A DNA stretch of 64,000 bases from Aquila chrysaetos chrysaetos (Eukaryota; Chordata; Aves; Accipitriformes; Accipitridae). The stretch covers positions 1-64,000 of the forward strand of contig NW_024470329.1 of the NCBI RefSeq assembly GCF_900496995.4, given 5' to 3'. The notes under the pieces are model-generated. The model worked only from the letters and a program-made list of their open reading frames with translations, did no database searches and was not told the DNA's origin. This document shows positions 12,400 to 26,161 of the stretch, in pieces. The position numbers and the translations under genes were made by a program. Within the stretch, counting starts at the first letter, position 1; every line of letters starts with the position of its first letter.

Positions 12400-12925
12400 G
12401 AATGTGGGGACAGGGATGTCACCATGCCCAGATAAATGGGGACAGGGGATGGGACCATGCCCAGACAGACACATGGGGAGAAGGATGTCACTGTGTCTGG
12501 ATGCATGTGGACGGGGATGGGACCACGGAGATCCATGGGGACAGGGATGGGACCATGCAGGGACACATGGGGACAGGGATGTCACATGCACAGACAACAG
12601 GACCCCATGCAAGGACACATGGGGAAAGGGATGGGACCACGCGGGGACACGTGGGGATGGATCCCGCCTTGTAGGGACACATGGGGACAGGGATGGGACC
12701 ATGCAGGGACACATGGGAATGGATCCCACCTTGTAGGGACACATGGGGACAGAGATGGGACCACACAGGGACACATGGGGATGGATCCCACCTTGTAGGG
12801 ACACATGGGGACAGGGATGGGACCATGCAGGGACACACGGGAATGGATCCCACCTTGTAGGGACACACGGGGACAGGGATGGTACCGTATAGATACATGG
12901 GGACAGGGACCCTCATTGTCCCCAC
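12400..12925. repeat. Minisatellite, about 62 bp (2 x 31) unit
   Basis: Two alternating half-units, one with GGACAGGGATGGGACCATG and one with GGATGGATCCCACCTTGTAG, share GGGACACATGGG. Confidence 0.9.
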
Positions 12926-13139
12926 AGTCACTGAGTGCATCCCCAGGCGCCGGGGGGGGGGATGACACCTACCCCAGGGTGTGCCCAGCACATTCTGGCA
13001 TGTCCTGGCGTCTTCCATGTGCCCAGCCCCGGTGTGACTCACCAGGCGCCTGACATCAAGGCCTTGGTGGAAGGAAGGAAACCACCCCCCGGCAGCAGGG
13101 CTGGGGGGCCAGGGGCCCCCCCCAACCCAACATGGCTGA
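12926..13139. other. Unique spacer, no gene recognised
   Basis: About 210 bp of non-repetitive sequence. On the minus strand a GTGAGT donor-like site at about 13034-13039 follows a short open stretch, but no family could be recognised and no partner exon was found. Confidence 0.35.
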
Positions 13140-15895
13140 TACAGCCCCCCACAGCACCCAGCTGGGCAGAGGACCCCCCAGACTGGGCAAGGACTCCCTA
13201 AGACTGGGCAAGGACACCCCAAAGAGGTCAAGGACCCCCCCCCAGACTGAACTGGCATCCCCTGAACTGGTCAAGGACCCCCTGCAAATTGAGCAGTGTA
13301 CCCCAAAACTGGGCATGGACCCGCCCCCAAACTGGGAATGGACCCCACAAACTGGGCAAGGACCCCCCAAACTGGGCACAGACACCCTGCCAGCTGGGTA
13401 ATACACGCCCCCAAACCGGGAACAGATCCCCCAAACTGGGAAAAGACCCCCAAACTGGGCACAGACACCCTCCCAGCTGGGCACAGACACCCTCCTAGCT
13501 GGGTAATACATACCCCAAACTGGGCAAGGACCACCCAAACTGGGCACAGACCCCCCAAACTGGGCAAGGACCCCACAAACTGCGTAATACACCCCCCTCA
13601 AATGGGGAACAGATTCCCCCAAACTGGGCGAGGACCCCCCACACTGGGCACAGACACCCTCCCAGCTGGGTAATACACCCACCAAACTGGGAACAGATCC
13701 CCCAAACTGTGCACAGACACCTTCCAGATGGCTAGTACACACCCCAAACTGGGCGAGGACCCCCCAAAATGGATACAGACTGCCCAAACTGGGCACAGAC
13801 ACCCTCCCGGCTGGATAATACACCCCTCAAACTGGGAACAGACCACCCAAACTGGGCTCGGACCCTCCCAAACTGGGCACAGACACCCTCCCAGCTGGGT
13901 AATACACCCACCAAACTGGGAACAGATCTGCCAAACTGGGCACAGACACCCTCCAGATGGCTAGTACACACCCCAAACTGGGCGAGGACCCCCCAAAATG
14001 GATACAGACTGCCCAAACTGGGCACAGACACCCTCCCAGCTGGATAATACCCCCCTCAAACTGGGAACAGACCACCCAAACTGGGCACAGACACCATCCC
14101 AGCTGGATAATACCCCCCTCAAACTGGGAACAGACCACCCAAACTGGGCTCGGACCCTCCCAAACTGGGCACAGACACCCTCCCAGCTGGGTAATACACC
14201 CCCCAAAACCAGGAACAGATCCCCCAAACTGGGAAAAGACCCCCAAACTGGGCACAGACACCCTCCCAGCTGGGTAATACACCCACCAAACTGGGAACAG
14301 ACCCCACAAACCGGGCTCGGACCCTCCCAAATTGGGCATAGACCCCCCAAACTGGGCACAGACACCCTCCCAGATGGCTAGTACACGCCCCAAACTGGGT
14401 GAGGACCCCCCAAAATGGATACGGACCACCCAAACTGGGCACAGACACCCACACAGCTGGATAATACACACACCAAAGTGGGAACGGACCACACAAACTG
14501 GGCAAGGACCTCCCAAACTGGGCTCAGACCCTCCCAAACTGGGTACGGACCCTCCCAAACTGGGCATAGACCACTCAAACTGGGCACAGACACCCTCCCA
14601 GCTGGGTAATACACCCACCAAACTGGGAACGGACCACACAAACTGGGCAAGGACCTCCCAAACTGGGCAAGGACCCACCAAACTGGGCACAGACACCTTC
14701 CCAGCTGGGTAATACACCCCTCAAACTGGGAACGGACCACCCAAACTGGGCACAGACACCTTCCCAGCTGGGTAATACACCCACCAAACTGGGAACGGAC
14801 CACACAAACTGGGCAAGGACCTCCCAAACTGGGCAAGGACCCACCAAACTGGGCACAGACACCTTCCCAGCTGGGTAATACACCCCTCAAACTGGGAACG
14901 GACCACAAAAACCGGGCAAGGACCTCCCAAACTGGGCGAGGATCCCCACACTGGGCACAGACACCCTCCCAGCTGGGTAATACACCCCCAAACTGGGCAA
15001 GGACCCTCCCAAACTGGGCACAGACACCCTCCCAGCTGGGTAATACACCCACCAAACTGGGAACGGACCACCCAAACTGGGCACTGACACCCTCCTAGCT
15101 GCGTAATACACCCACCAAACTGGGCGAAGACCACCCAAACTGGGCACAGACACCCTCCTAGCTGCGTAATACACCCACCAAACTGGGCGAGGACCGCCCA
15201 AAATGGATACAGACTGCCCAAACTGGGCACAGACACCCTCCCAGCTGGGTAATACACCCACCAAACTGGGAACAGACCACCCAAACTGGGCACAGACACC
15301 CTCCTAGCTGGGTAATACCCCCACCAAACTGGGCGAGGACCCCCAAAAATGGATACGGACCGCCCAAACTGGGCACAGACACCCTCCCAGCTGGGTAATA
15401 CACCCCTCAAACTGGGAACGGACCACAAAAACCGGGCAAGGACCTCCCAAACTGGGCGAGGATCCCCACACTGGGCACAGACACCCTCCCAGCTGGGTAA
15501 TACACCCCCAAACTGGGCAAGGACCCTCCCAAACTGGGCACAGACACCCTCCCAGCTGGGTAATACACCCACCAAACTGGGAACGGACCACCCAAACTGG
15601 GCACTGACACCCTCCTAGCTGTGTAATACACCCACCAAACTGGGCGAGGACCCCCCAAAATGGATACAGACTGCCCAAACTGGGCACAGACACCCTCCCA
15701 GCTGGGTAATACACCCCCTGAACTGGGAACGGACCGCCCAAACTGGGCACAGACACCCTCCCAGTTGGGTAATACACCCACCAAACTGGGAACGGACCGC
15801 CCAAACTGGGCACAGACACCCTCCCAGCTGGGTAATACACCCCCTGAACTGGAACGGACCCCCCAAACCGGGCGCAGACCCCCAAACTGGGCAAG
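13140..15895. repeat. Large compound minisatellite built of 19 bp and longer modules
   Basis: 2.75 kb of modules such as CCCAAACTGGGCAAGGACC and CCAAACTGGGCACAGACACC joined to CTCCCAGCTGGGTAATACAC, in higher-order blocks. Segments near 14.6-14.9 kb and 14.9-15.6 kb are near duplicates of each other. Confidence 0.95.
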
Positions 15896-16216
15896 CCCCC
15901 CCTCCTCGCCCCGGTCTCTTGGTGCTGCCTCCCCCTGGCGCTCACCCGCGGGGTTGCAGGCATGGGGGCGGGGCTTGAGGGGTCAGGGCGTGGCTTGGAA
16001 AGGGGTGATCTTTCATAACCATGGCTGCAAGGCCCGCCCATCTTTACAGTTGATTGGCAGGCAGCTGGGCCAATGGGGAGACATCCCCCCCCCCCCCCCG
16101 AGCTCCAGGTCCCCAGGCATCTCTGACCCATGGGGTCCTTGTCCCCATGGCTCCACATCTCCCCGAAGCTCCCTGACCCATAGGCTCTGTGTCCCCAAGG
16201 ATCTTCATGTCCTCAG
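15896..16216. other. Unique spacer with paired CCAAT boxes
   Basis: GC-rich unique DNA. ATTGG near 16053 and CCAAT near 16070 lie about 15 bp apart, with GC boxes upstream (GGGGCGGGGC near 15965). This may be a weak promoter, but no gene is linked to it. The rest is short CCCCAAGG-type low complexity. Confidence 0.35.
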
Positions 16217-16405
16217 GAACCATGGAATGGTTTGGGTTGGAAGGTACCTTAAAGACCATCTAGTTCCAACCCCCCTGCCACGGGCAGGGACACCTTCCAC
16301 TACACCAGGTTGCTCAAAGCCCCATCCAACCTGGCCTTGAACACTTCCAGGGATGGGGCATCCACAACCTCTCTGGGCAACCTGTTCCTTGGCTTCATCA
16401 CCTTA
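16217..16405 (-). mobile_element. CR1 LINE 3' fragment, minus orientation
   Basis: The plus strand reads GGTTTGGGTTGGAAGGTACC, then AAAGACCATCTAGTTCCAAC, CCACTACACCAGGTTGCTC and TTGAACACTTCCAGGGATGG. This is the reverse complement of the well-known 3' part of avian/sauropsid CR1 retrotransposons. It is a 5'-truncated, non-coding copy. Confidence 0.93.
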
Positions 16406-16621
16406 GTGCTCCCTGTCCCTCCCTTTGTCCCCAAGGACCCACAACCCTTGGCCCATGTCCCCAAGGACACCATGGACATGTACTCCTCAACCCACAGCCT
16501 CCATGTCCCCAGAGGATCCCCAATCCATTTCCTCTACAAGAATCCCTCGGTGGCCATAGGTCCCCATCTGGTGCCACCCTTCCAGCAAGAAAGAAGAGAC
16601 ATAGGGCCGATCCAAAGCTGC

Positions 16622-16627
16622 TTTATT
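16622..16627 (-). terminator. FOSB poly(A) signal AATAAA
   Basis: AATAAA on the minus strand (TTTATT on plus), about 1.97 kb past the FOSB stop. It gives a 3' untranslated region of the length expected for this gene. Confidence 0.65.
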
Positions 16628-16699
16628 GGCCACATTGGGATGGGTTGAGCGCAGACGCAGGGGCTAAGCTGGCCCCAGAACAGTCACAAATACAGCACA

Positions 16700-16830
16700 G
16701 GCAGCAATAATAATAATAACAATAATAATAATAATAATAATAATAAAAAATTAAACATCTCCCAGGGGCTGGCAGCCCCACGCAACAAAAAAAAAATAAT
16801 ATATATATATATATAAATATATATAATAGA
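16700..16830 (-). repeat. (ATT)n and (AT)n microsatellites, AU-rich part of FOSB 3' UTR
   Basis: AAT repeats at about 16708-16746 and AT repeats at about 16797-16823 on the plus strand. In the FOSB mRNA this is an ATT/AT-rich block including UAUUUAUA, reminiscent of the AU-rich decay elements of immediate-early gene transcripts. Confidence 0.8.
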
Positions 16831-17149
16831 GAGAGAGGACAGAGTCAACGCACTGGCAAAGCTTGGTCACAAGAGAGGGATGGTGCAGGGTTGGGGATGC
16901 CGGAGCCACCGGCGGGACCTGTGCAGGCAGGGTAGATGGGGCAGAGCCATTCACAGTTGGGTGGGGGACAAGCAGGATAGGAATCCACCCAACATTGTGG
17001 GTGCTGGAGAGGTGACCTGGAGGCCCAGCATCAGCAGTGGGGCTGGGACACCCAAGGGGGATGGGGACATGGAGTGTGGACACCATGGTGGGGATGGAGA
17101 CAACACATGGACACCCCCCTGCCCCAGGCCTGATGGAGATTTGGCAGGG

Positions 17150-18370
17150 GCACCTCCAGGGTGATGGAGATGCTGCAAGGACCCCCATAGAATGGTGGAG
17201 ATGCAGCATGGGCACCTCCAAGGTGATGGAGATGCTGCAAAGACCCCCCCTAGGGCAACTGGGGACACAGCAGAGACATCTCCAGGGTGATGGAGATGCT
17301 GCAAGGACCCCATGGGACAGTGCAGCTGTGGCACAGACACCTCTAAAGGTGATGAAGGTGCCACAGGGACTATCCAAGGGAGATGGAGAAGCAGCATGGA
17401 CACCTCTAAGGTGAAGGACATGCCACACAGATATCCCCCCCCCCAGGATGATGGAGATGACAGACATCTCCAGTCTAACAGAAATGACACGGGGACCTTC
17501 CTGGAGTAAGGGAGCTACAGCACGGCCATCTCCAAAGTGATGGAGATGGCGCAGGGACCCCCCTCAGGACAACAGAGATCAGGCACAGACACCTCTAAGG
17601 TGTCATAGATGCCACATGGATCTTCCTGGGGTGACCGAGATCAGGCATGGACATCTCCAAAGGGATGGAGATGCTGCATGAATCCCCATGGATTGATGGG
17701 GATCAGGGACAGACACCTCTAAGGTGATGGAGACACCACAGGGACATTCCCAGGGTGGTGGAAATCAGGCATGGACATCTCCAAAGGGATGGAGATGCTG
17801 CATGAATCCCCATGGATTGATGGGGATCAGGGACAGACACCTCTAAGGTGATGGAGACACCACAGGGACATTCCCAGGGTGGTGGAAATCAGGCATGGAC
17901 ATCTCCAAAGGGATGGAGATGCTGCATGAATCCCCATGGAATGATGGGGATCAGGGATGGACACCTCTAAGGTGATGGAGACACCACAGGGACATTCCCA
18001 GGGTGGTGGAAATCAGGCATGGACATCTCCAAAGGGATGGAGATGCTGCATGAATCCCCATGGAATGATGGGGATCAGGGACGGACACCTCTAAGGTGAT
18101 GGAGACACCACAGGGACATTCCCAGGGTGGTGGAAATCAGGCATGGACATCTCCAAAGGGATGGAGATGCTGTGCAAAGCCTCATGGGGTGGTGTGGATC
18201 AGGCACAGATACCTCTAAGGCAATGGAGATGACAAAGGGACCTTCCCCAGGTGGTGGAAATTGGGCAGGAACATCTCCAAAGGGATGGAGATGTTGCATG
18301 AACCCCCATGAGATTATGGGGATTAGGGACAGACACCTCTAAAGCAGCTGGGATGCTGCAGGAACGATGG
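17150..18370 (-). repeat. Minisatellite in FOSB 3' UTR, core unit 122 bp
   Basis: From 17640 to about 18290 a 122 bp unit repeats about five times; GGCATGGACATCTCCAAAGG recurs near 17646, 17768, 17890, 18012 and 18134. Divergent related units continue down to 17150. If the poly(A) signal at 16622 is used, the whole array is transcribed in the mature FOSB mRNA. Confidence 0.9.
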
Positions 18371-18482
18371 AGACACATCACAGACACCTCCAACACACCA
18401 GCCCCATCGCTGACACCCCACATCCAGGTGCCAAAGCTGCCCTTCAGCCTCACCAACACCCCAACCCCTGGGCCAACCAATC

Positions 18483-18508
18483 AAAAAAAAAAAAAAAAAA
18501 AAAAAAAA
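18483..18508 (+). repeat. A26 homopolymer in FOSB 3' UTR
   Basis: A run of A about 90 bp past the FOSB stop codon; it is poly-U in the mRNA. Confidence 0.9.
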
Positions 18509-18594
18509 GGGGGCAGGGGGAAGGGAAGCCAAAAACCACAAAAAAACCACCACCCGGGGAGGGAGGAGGTGCCCAGTTTTTGGGGGGACCCCGT

Positions 18595-22695
<4,101 letters not shown>

Positions 22696-22904
22696 GGCCC
22701 CGGGGGCGCGGGGGCCGCCCCGCCACGCCAAGGCTGCGGGGTCAGGCTACCGGCATCCCGGTTTAGCGAGCAATTTCTCCCACCCCACCCGCCCCCCGCC
22801 CCCGCTTCTCTCTCTCTCCCCTTCGCCGGTTTGGGGTGACGGTTTCGGAGGTCGGGGGAGGCTCTCGGTGCAAGGGTCCCGCTCCGGTCTACTGTCCCGC
22901 GGGA

Positions 22905-23335
22905 AATGCCGGTGAGCGGCTACGAGCCCCGGTGCGCGCGTCCCAGGCTCCGGTTCGCCGTTGCAAAGTCTCGGTGCGCGGCTACAAGCTCCGGTGCATC
23001 CGTGGCAGGCGCCGGCTCGCCAGTACAAAGTCCCGGTACAGCCGTCCCAGGCTCCGGTTCGCTGCTACGAGCCCCGGTGTATCCGTCCCAGGCTGCAGTT
23101 CTCCGGTACAAAGCCCCGGTGCACCGCTACGAGCCCCGGTGCATCCGTCCCAGGCTCCGGTTCTCCGGTGCAAAGTCCCGGTTCGCCGCTATAAGCCCCG
23201 GTACATCCGTTCCCAGGCTCCGGTTCTCCGGTGCAAAGTCCCGGTTCGCCGCTATAAGCCTCGGTAAATCCGTTCCCAGGCTCCGGTTCAGCCGCTACGA
23301 GCCCCGGTACATCCACTCCCCAGCTCCGCCGGTGC
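22905..23335 (-). repeat. Minisatellite in FOSB 5' UTR, about 60 bp unit
   Basis: Six to seven copies joining CGCTACGAGCCCCGGT, ACATCCGT(T)CCCAGGCTCC and GGTTCTCCGGTGCAAAGTCC. It lies between the TATA box and the start codon, so it is transcribed as leader. Confidence 0.88.
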
Positions 23336-23410
23336 AAAGTGCCGGTGACGCTCCCGCCGCTTCCCCCGGTCTCCGCTTTTTATGAATGAACCGCTCACCG
23401 CCGCGCCGCC

Positions 23411-23678
23411 GCTTTATACGGCGGCGTCCCGCCCCCTGCGCTGACGTCACGCCCGCCGCCGGCGCCGCTCCGGGACCCCCGGGACCCCCCCGACACCGCC
23501 GCCGCCGTTCCTGCCGCCGTTCTGCGGCCCTGGGAGCCGCCGCCGCCGTTAAGAGGCTCCGCGGCGGGCGGGGAACGGGGGGGATCCCTCGCTCCGCCCC
23601 TCCGGAGTTCCTGTGACGCAATTAGCCATATATGGGCTTGTCTCGGAGTGTTTGTTTGGTATCCTAGCAATGACGTCA
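23411..23678 (-). promoter_or_regulatory. FOSB promoter: TATA, two CREs and SRE
   Basis: On the minus strand a TATA element (CGTATAAAGC, 23420-23411) is preceded by a perfect CRE TGACGTCA at 23449-23442, a perfect CArG box CCATATATGG at 23635-23626 (serum response element) and a second CRE at 23678-23671. A GTGACGCAAT motif lies between CArG and the start of transcription. This is the signal- and serum-responsive layout known for fos-family immediate-early genes. Transcription should begin near 23380. Confidence 0.88.
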
Positions 23679-23699
23679 CAGGGAATCCCTTCGCCGCCG

Positions 23700-24739
23700 C
23701 CGCCGCCGAAACGCGTATTAATAGAAACGGGCGCCGCGGTTCTAGAAACGGCCTGAACCGTCCGGGGCGACGGCCCCGCACCCCCGGTAACCCCCTCGGT
23801 AGCCCCCCCCGGAACCCCCCCCCAACCCTGTCACCCTCCCCCGCCCCCGGTAATGCCCCCCCGGGACACCCCCCACCCCCAATAACACCCCTCCCCGGGA
23901 CCCCCTTCCCACCCGGTGACATCCCCCCCCGCGGTGAGCTCTCGGTATCCCTTTTCCCCCCGCCGGTAATCTGCCCCCGGTGCTCCTTCCCCACCCGGTA
24001 ACCTCTCCCTGCCCGGTGACCCCTCCCGTAACCCCCGCCCCGGGATTCCCCCCACCCCCGCCCCAGCACGTGGTGCCGCGGACCAAAGGACCGTCCCGGG
24101 GTGGGGGTGTCCCGGTAGCGGGGGGAGGATGGGGACCGGACTGCAGGGACCCGGTACCGGGGCAATGGGAAACGCTCCCCGGGGTGTTACTGGTACCGGA
24201 CTGCACAGCACCAGGAGGGGGCTGGTATGGCGGGTCCCGGTACCGGGGCAATGGGTATTTTCCCGAGGGGCGTTACCGGTACCGGGCTGCAGAGCACCGG
24301 CGGGTCGCGGTACCGGGGCAATGGGACCCCCTCCACCTCCAGTACGCCACCGGGGCTGGGCTACAGACCACGGCGGAGCCTCCGGGTGGTGGCACACCGG
24401 GGCGGTGTTCCCGGTACCGGGGTGCAGGGACGACCGTCCCCATCCCCCGCACTCCCGGGACAGGCACGGGAGGGGGGCGGTCCGGGTATAGGGGTGTCGG
24501 CAACCAGAGCCCCCGGGGGGGTGGCCCGGTTCCTTTACAAGCTGATGTCACCGGCGGGAACGGGCGCTGAGTCACGGCGGGGCCACGGCGACCGGGGGGG
24601 CGGCGGGCAGTTCTCACGCCTCTTCATTCATTCATTCATTCACTCATTCACACCCCGGGTCTTTCATTCATGCCCCGCCCCCAGCTCGGGGTGGGGCTGG
24701 TCCGGGGGGGGTCGCAGCCCCGTTGTCCCCGCCCCCCTC
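23700..24739. other. FOSB upstream region, low-complexity and short repeats
   Basis: CCCCGGTAAC-type low complexity at 23760-24060. A GGTACCGGGGCAATGGG repeat spans 24130-24430. A perfect AP-1 site TGAGTCA is at 24568-24574, and an ATTC microsatellite is at 24624-24672. The AP-1 site could mediate autoregulation of FOSB, but its distance (about 1.2 kb from the TATA) makes this tentative. No exon seen. Confidence 0.55.
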
Positions 24740-25375
24740 GCTGCCCCAAGGCCCTGGGTGTCCCCGGTCCTGGTGCTTCCCGGTGTCCCCGGCCCTGGGT
24801 GTCCCCAGCCTGGGGGGTCCGGCCCCGGTGCTTCTGGTCTCGGGTGCCCCCGGTGCCCCGGCCCGGTGCTCCCGCTGCTGGGCGGCCGCAGCCCTGGGGT
24901 CCCGACCGGGCTCTCCCCAGTGTCCCCAGATCCGGAGTCCCGGTGCCAGTGCCCCAGCCGGGCTCTCTCCCGTGTCTGGGCTCCGGTGTCCGGGCCCCGG
25001 TCGGGATCTTCCCGGTGTCCCGGCCCCGGGGGTCCTGGTGTCCCGGCTGGGCTCGCCCCGGGAGTCCCGGTCGGGCTTTCCCCGGGGTCCCGACCCTGGG
25101 AGTGCTGGTGCCCCGGCTGGGCTCGCCCTGGCGTCCGGGCCCTGGGAGTCCCGGTCGGGCTCTCCCCGGTGTCCCGGGCCCAGTGTCCCGGCCCCGGTGT
25201 CCCGGCCGGGCTCTCCCCGGGGTCTCAGCCCTGGGGTCCCGGTCGGGCTCTCCCCGGTGTCCCGGGCCCAGTGTCCCGGCCCCGGTGTCCCGGCCGGGCT
25301 CTCCCCGGGGTCTCAGCCCTGGGGTCCCGGCCGGGCTCTCCCCGGTGTTCCGGTACCGGGGTCGCGACCGGGGTC
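24740..25375. repeat. Degenerate GC-rich minisatellite
   Basis: Units combine CTGGGGTCCCGGTCGGGCTC, TCCCCGGTGTCCCGG and GCCCCGGTGTCCCGGCCGG. A near-perfect duplication of about 100 bp is visible at 25150-25350. Confidence 0.85.
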
Positions 25376-25429
25376 TCCCGGTGTCCCCATCCCGTCCCGT
25401 CCCGTCCCGTCCCCACGTGCTGCCGCCGC

Positions 25430-25725
25430 GGCCTGAGTAAACACGGCGCCTGTCGCCCCGGCGACGGCGTTCCATGCCCCTGACGTCACCACGTCCGGCG
25501 TCCTTTGTTTACGTCGCGCGGCAACCGCCGTGCCCTTGGCAACGGGGCGGGGGGCGGGGCGGGGCGATGCCGTAGGGGGCGGGGTCGGGGCGGGGCCTGC
25601 GCCGCGGGGCTCCCGCGCGTTTCGCGGGGCGGGAGGGGACGCGCGGGGACACGGGGCGACACGGGGGGGTACGGGGCGGGGGGGGACACCCAGGCGTCCG
25701 GGCTTCCCCATTCCCCGGCTGCTCA
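25430..25725. promoter_or_regulatory. CpG-rich stretch with CRE, no gene assigned
   Basis: A CRE TGACGTCA at 25481-25488 and paired GGCAAC elements (near 25522 and 25539) lie in very CpG-rich DNA between the FOSB upstream region and the RTN2 3' end. It resembles a promoter island, but neither neighbour starts here. Confidence 0.35.
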
Positions 25726-25998
25726 GTGAGGACAGCCCAACCCGGCTGCGGGGGGCAAAAAAATAGCCGGGTGGGGAAGCAAGTGCCCCCCCCCCCCCCC
25801 CGTGTCCACTCGTGTTCCCTCACGGCTCTTTGTGCTCCGCTGTGTCCCCCGTGTCCCCATGGCCCCCGTGTCTCCTCATGTCCCTGCCGTGTCCCTTGTG
25901 CCTACCCATGTCTCCCTGTTTCCCCCCCCCCATGGCCCCCTGTTCCCCCCAGTGTCCCCACATCCCCTGCACAATCAAGCCTGGCTGTCACAAGAGTT

Positions 25999-26004
25999 TT
26001 TATT
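25999..26004 (-). terminator. RTN2 poly(A) signal AATAAA
   Basis: AATAAA on the minus strand (TTTATT on plus) about 160 bp after the RTN2 stop codon; a short 3' UTR results. Confidence 0.85.
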
Positions 26005-26161
26005 AAAGTGTGACCCCCCCACACGCAGGGGAGGGAAGGACACGGGCGGAGACACGACCCCCGCCTCCCCCGAGTGATCCCACACACACAGGGTGGGAGG
26101 GATGTGGGGGGACCCCGGCCACCCCCCCCCCCAGCTGTCACCTCAGAGGGGGACGGGGGGG

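Noticed and set aside
13030-13110. Possible minus-strand exon ending in a GTGAGT donor
   Set aside because: The short open stretch matched no protein known from this region and no partner exon was found.
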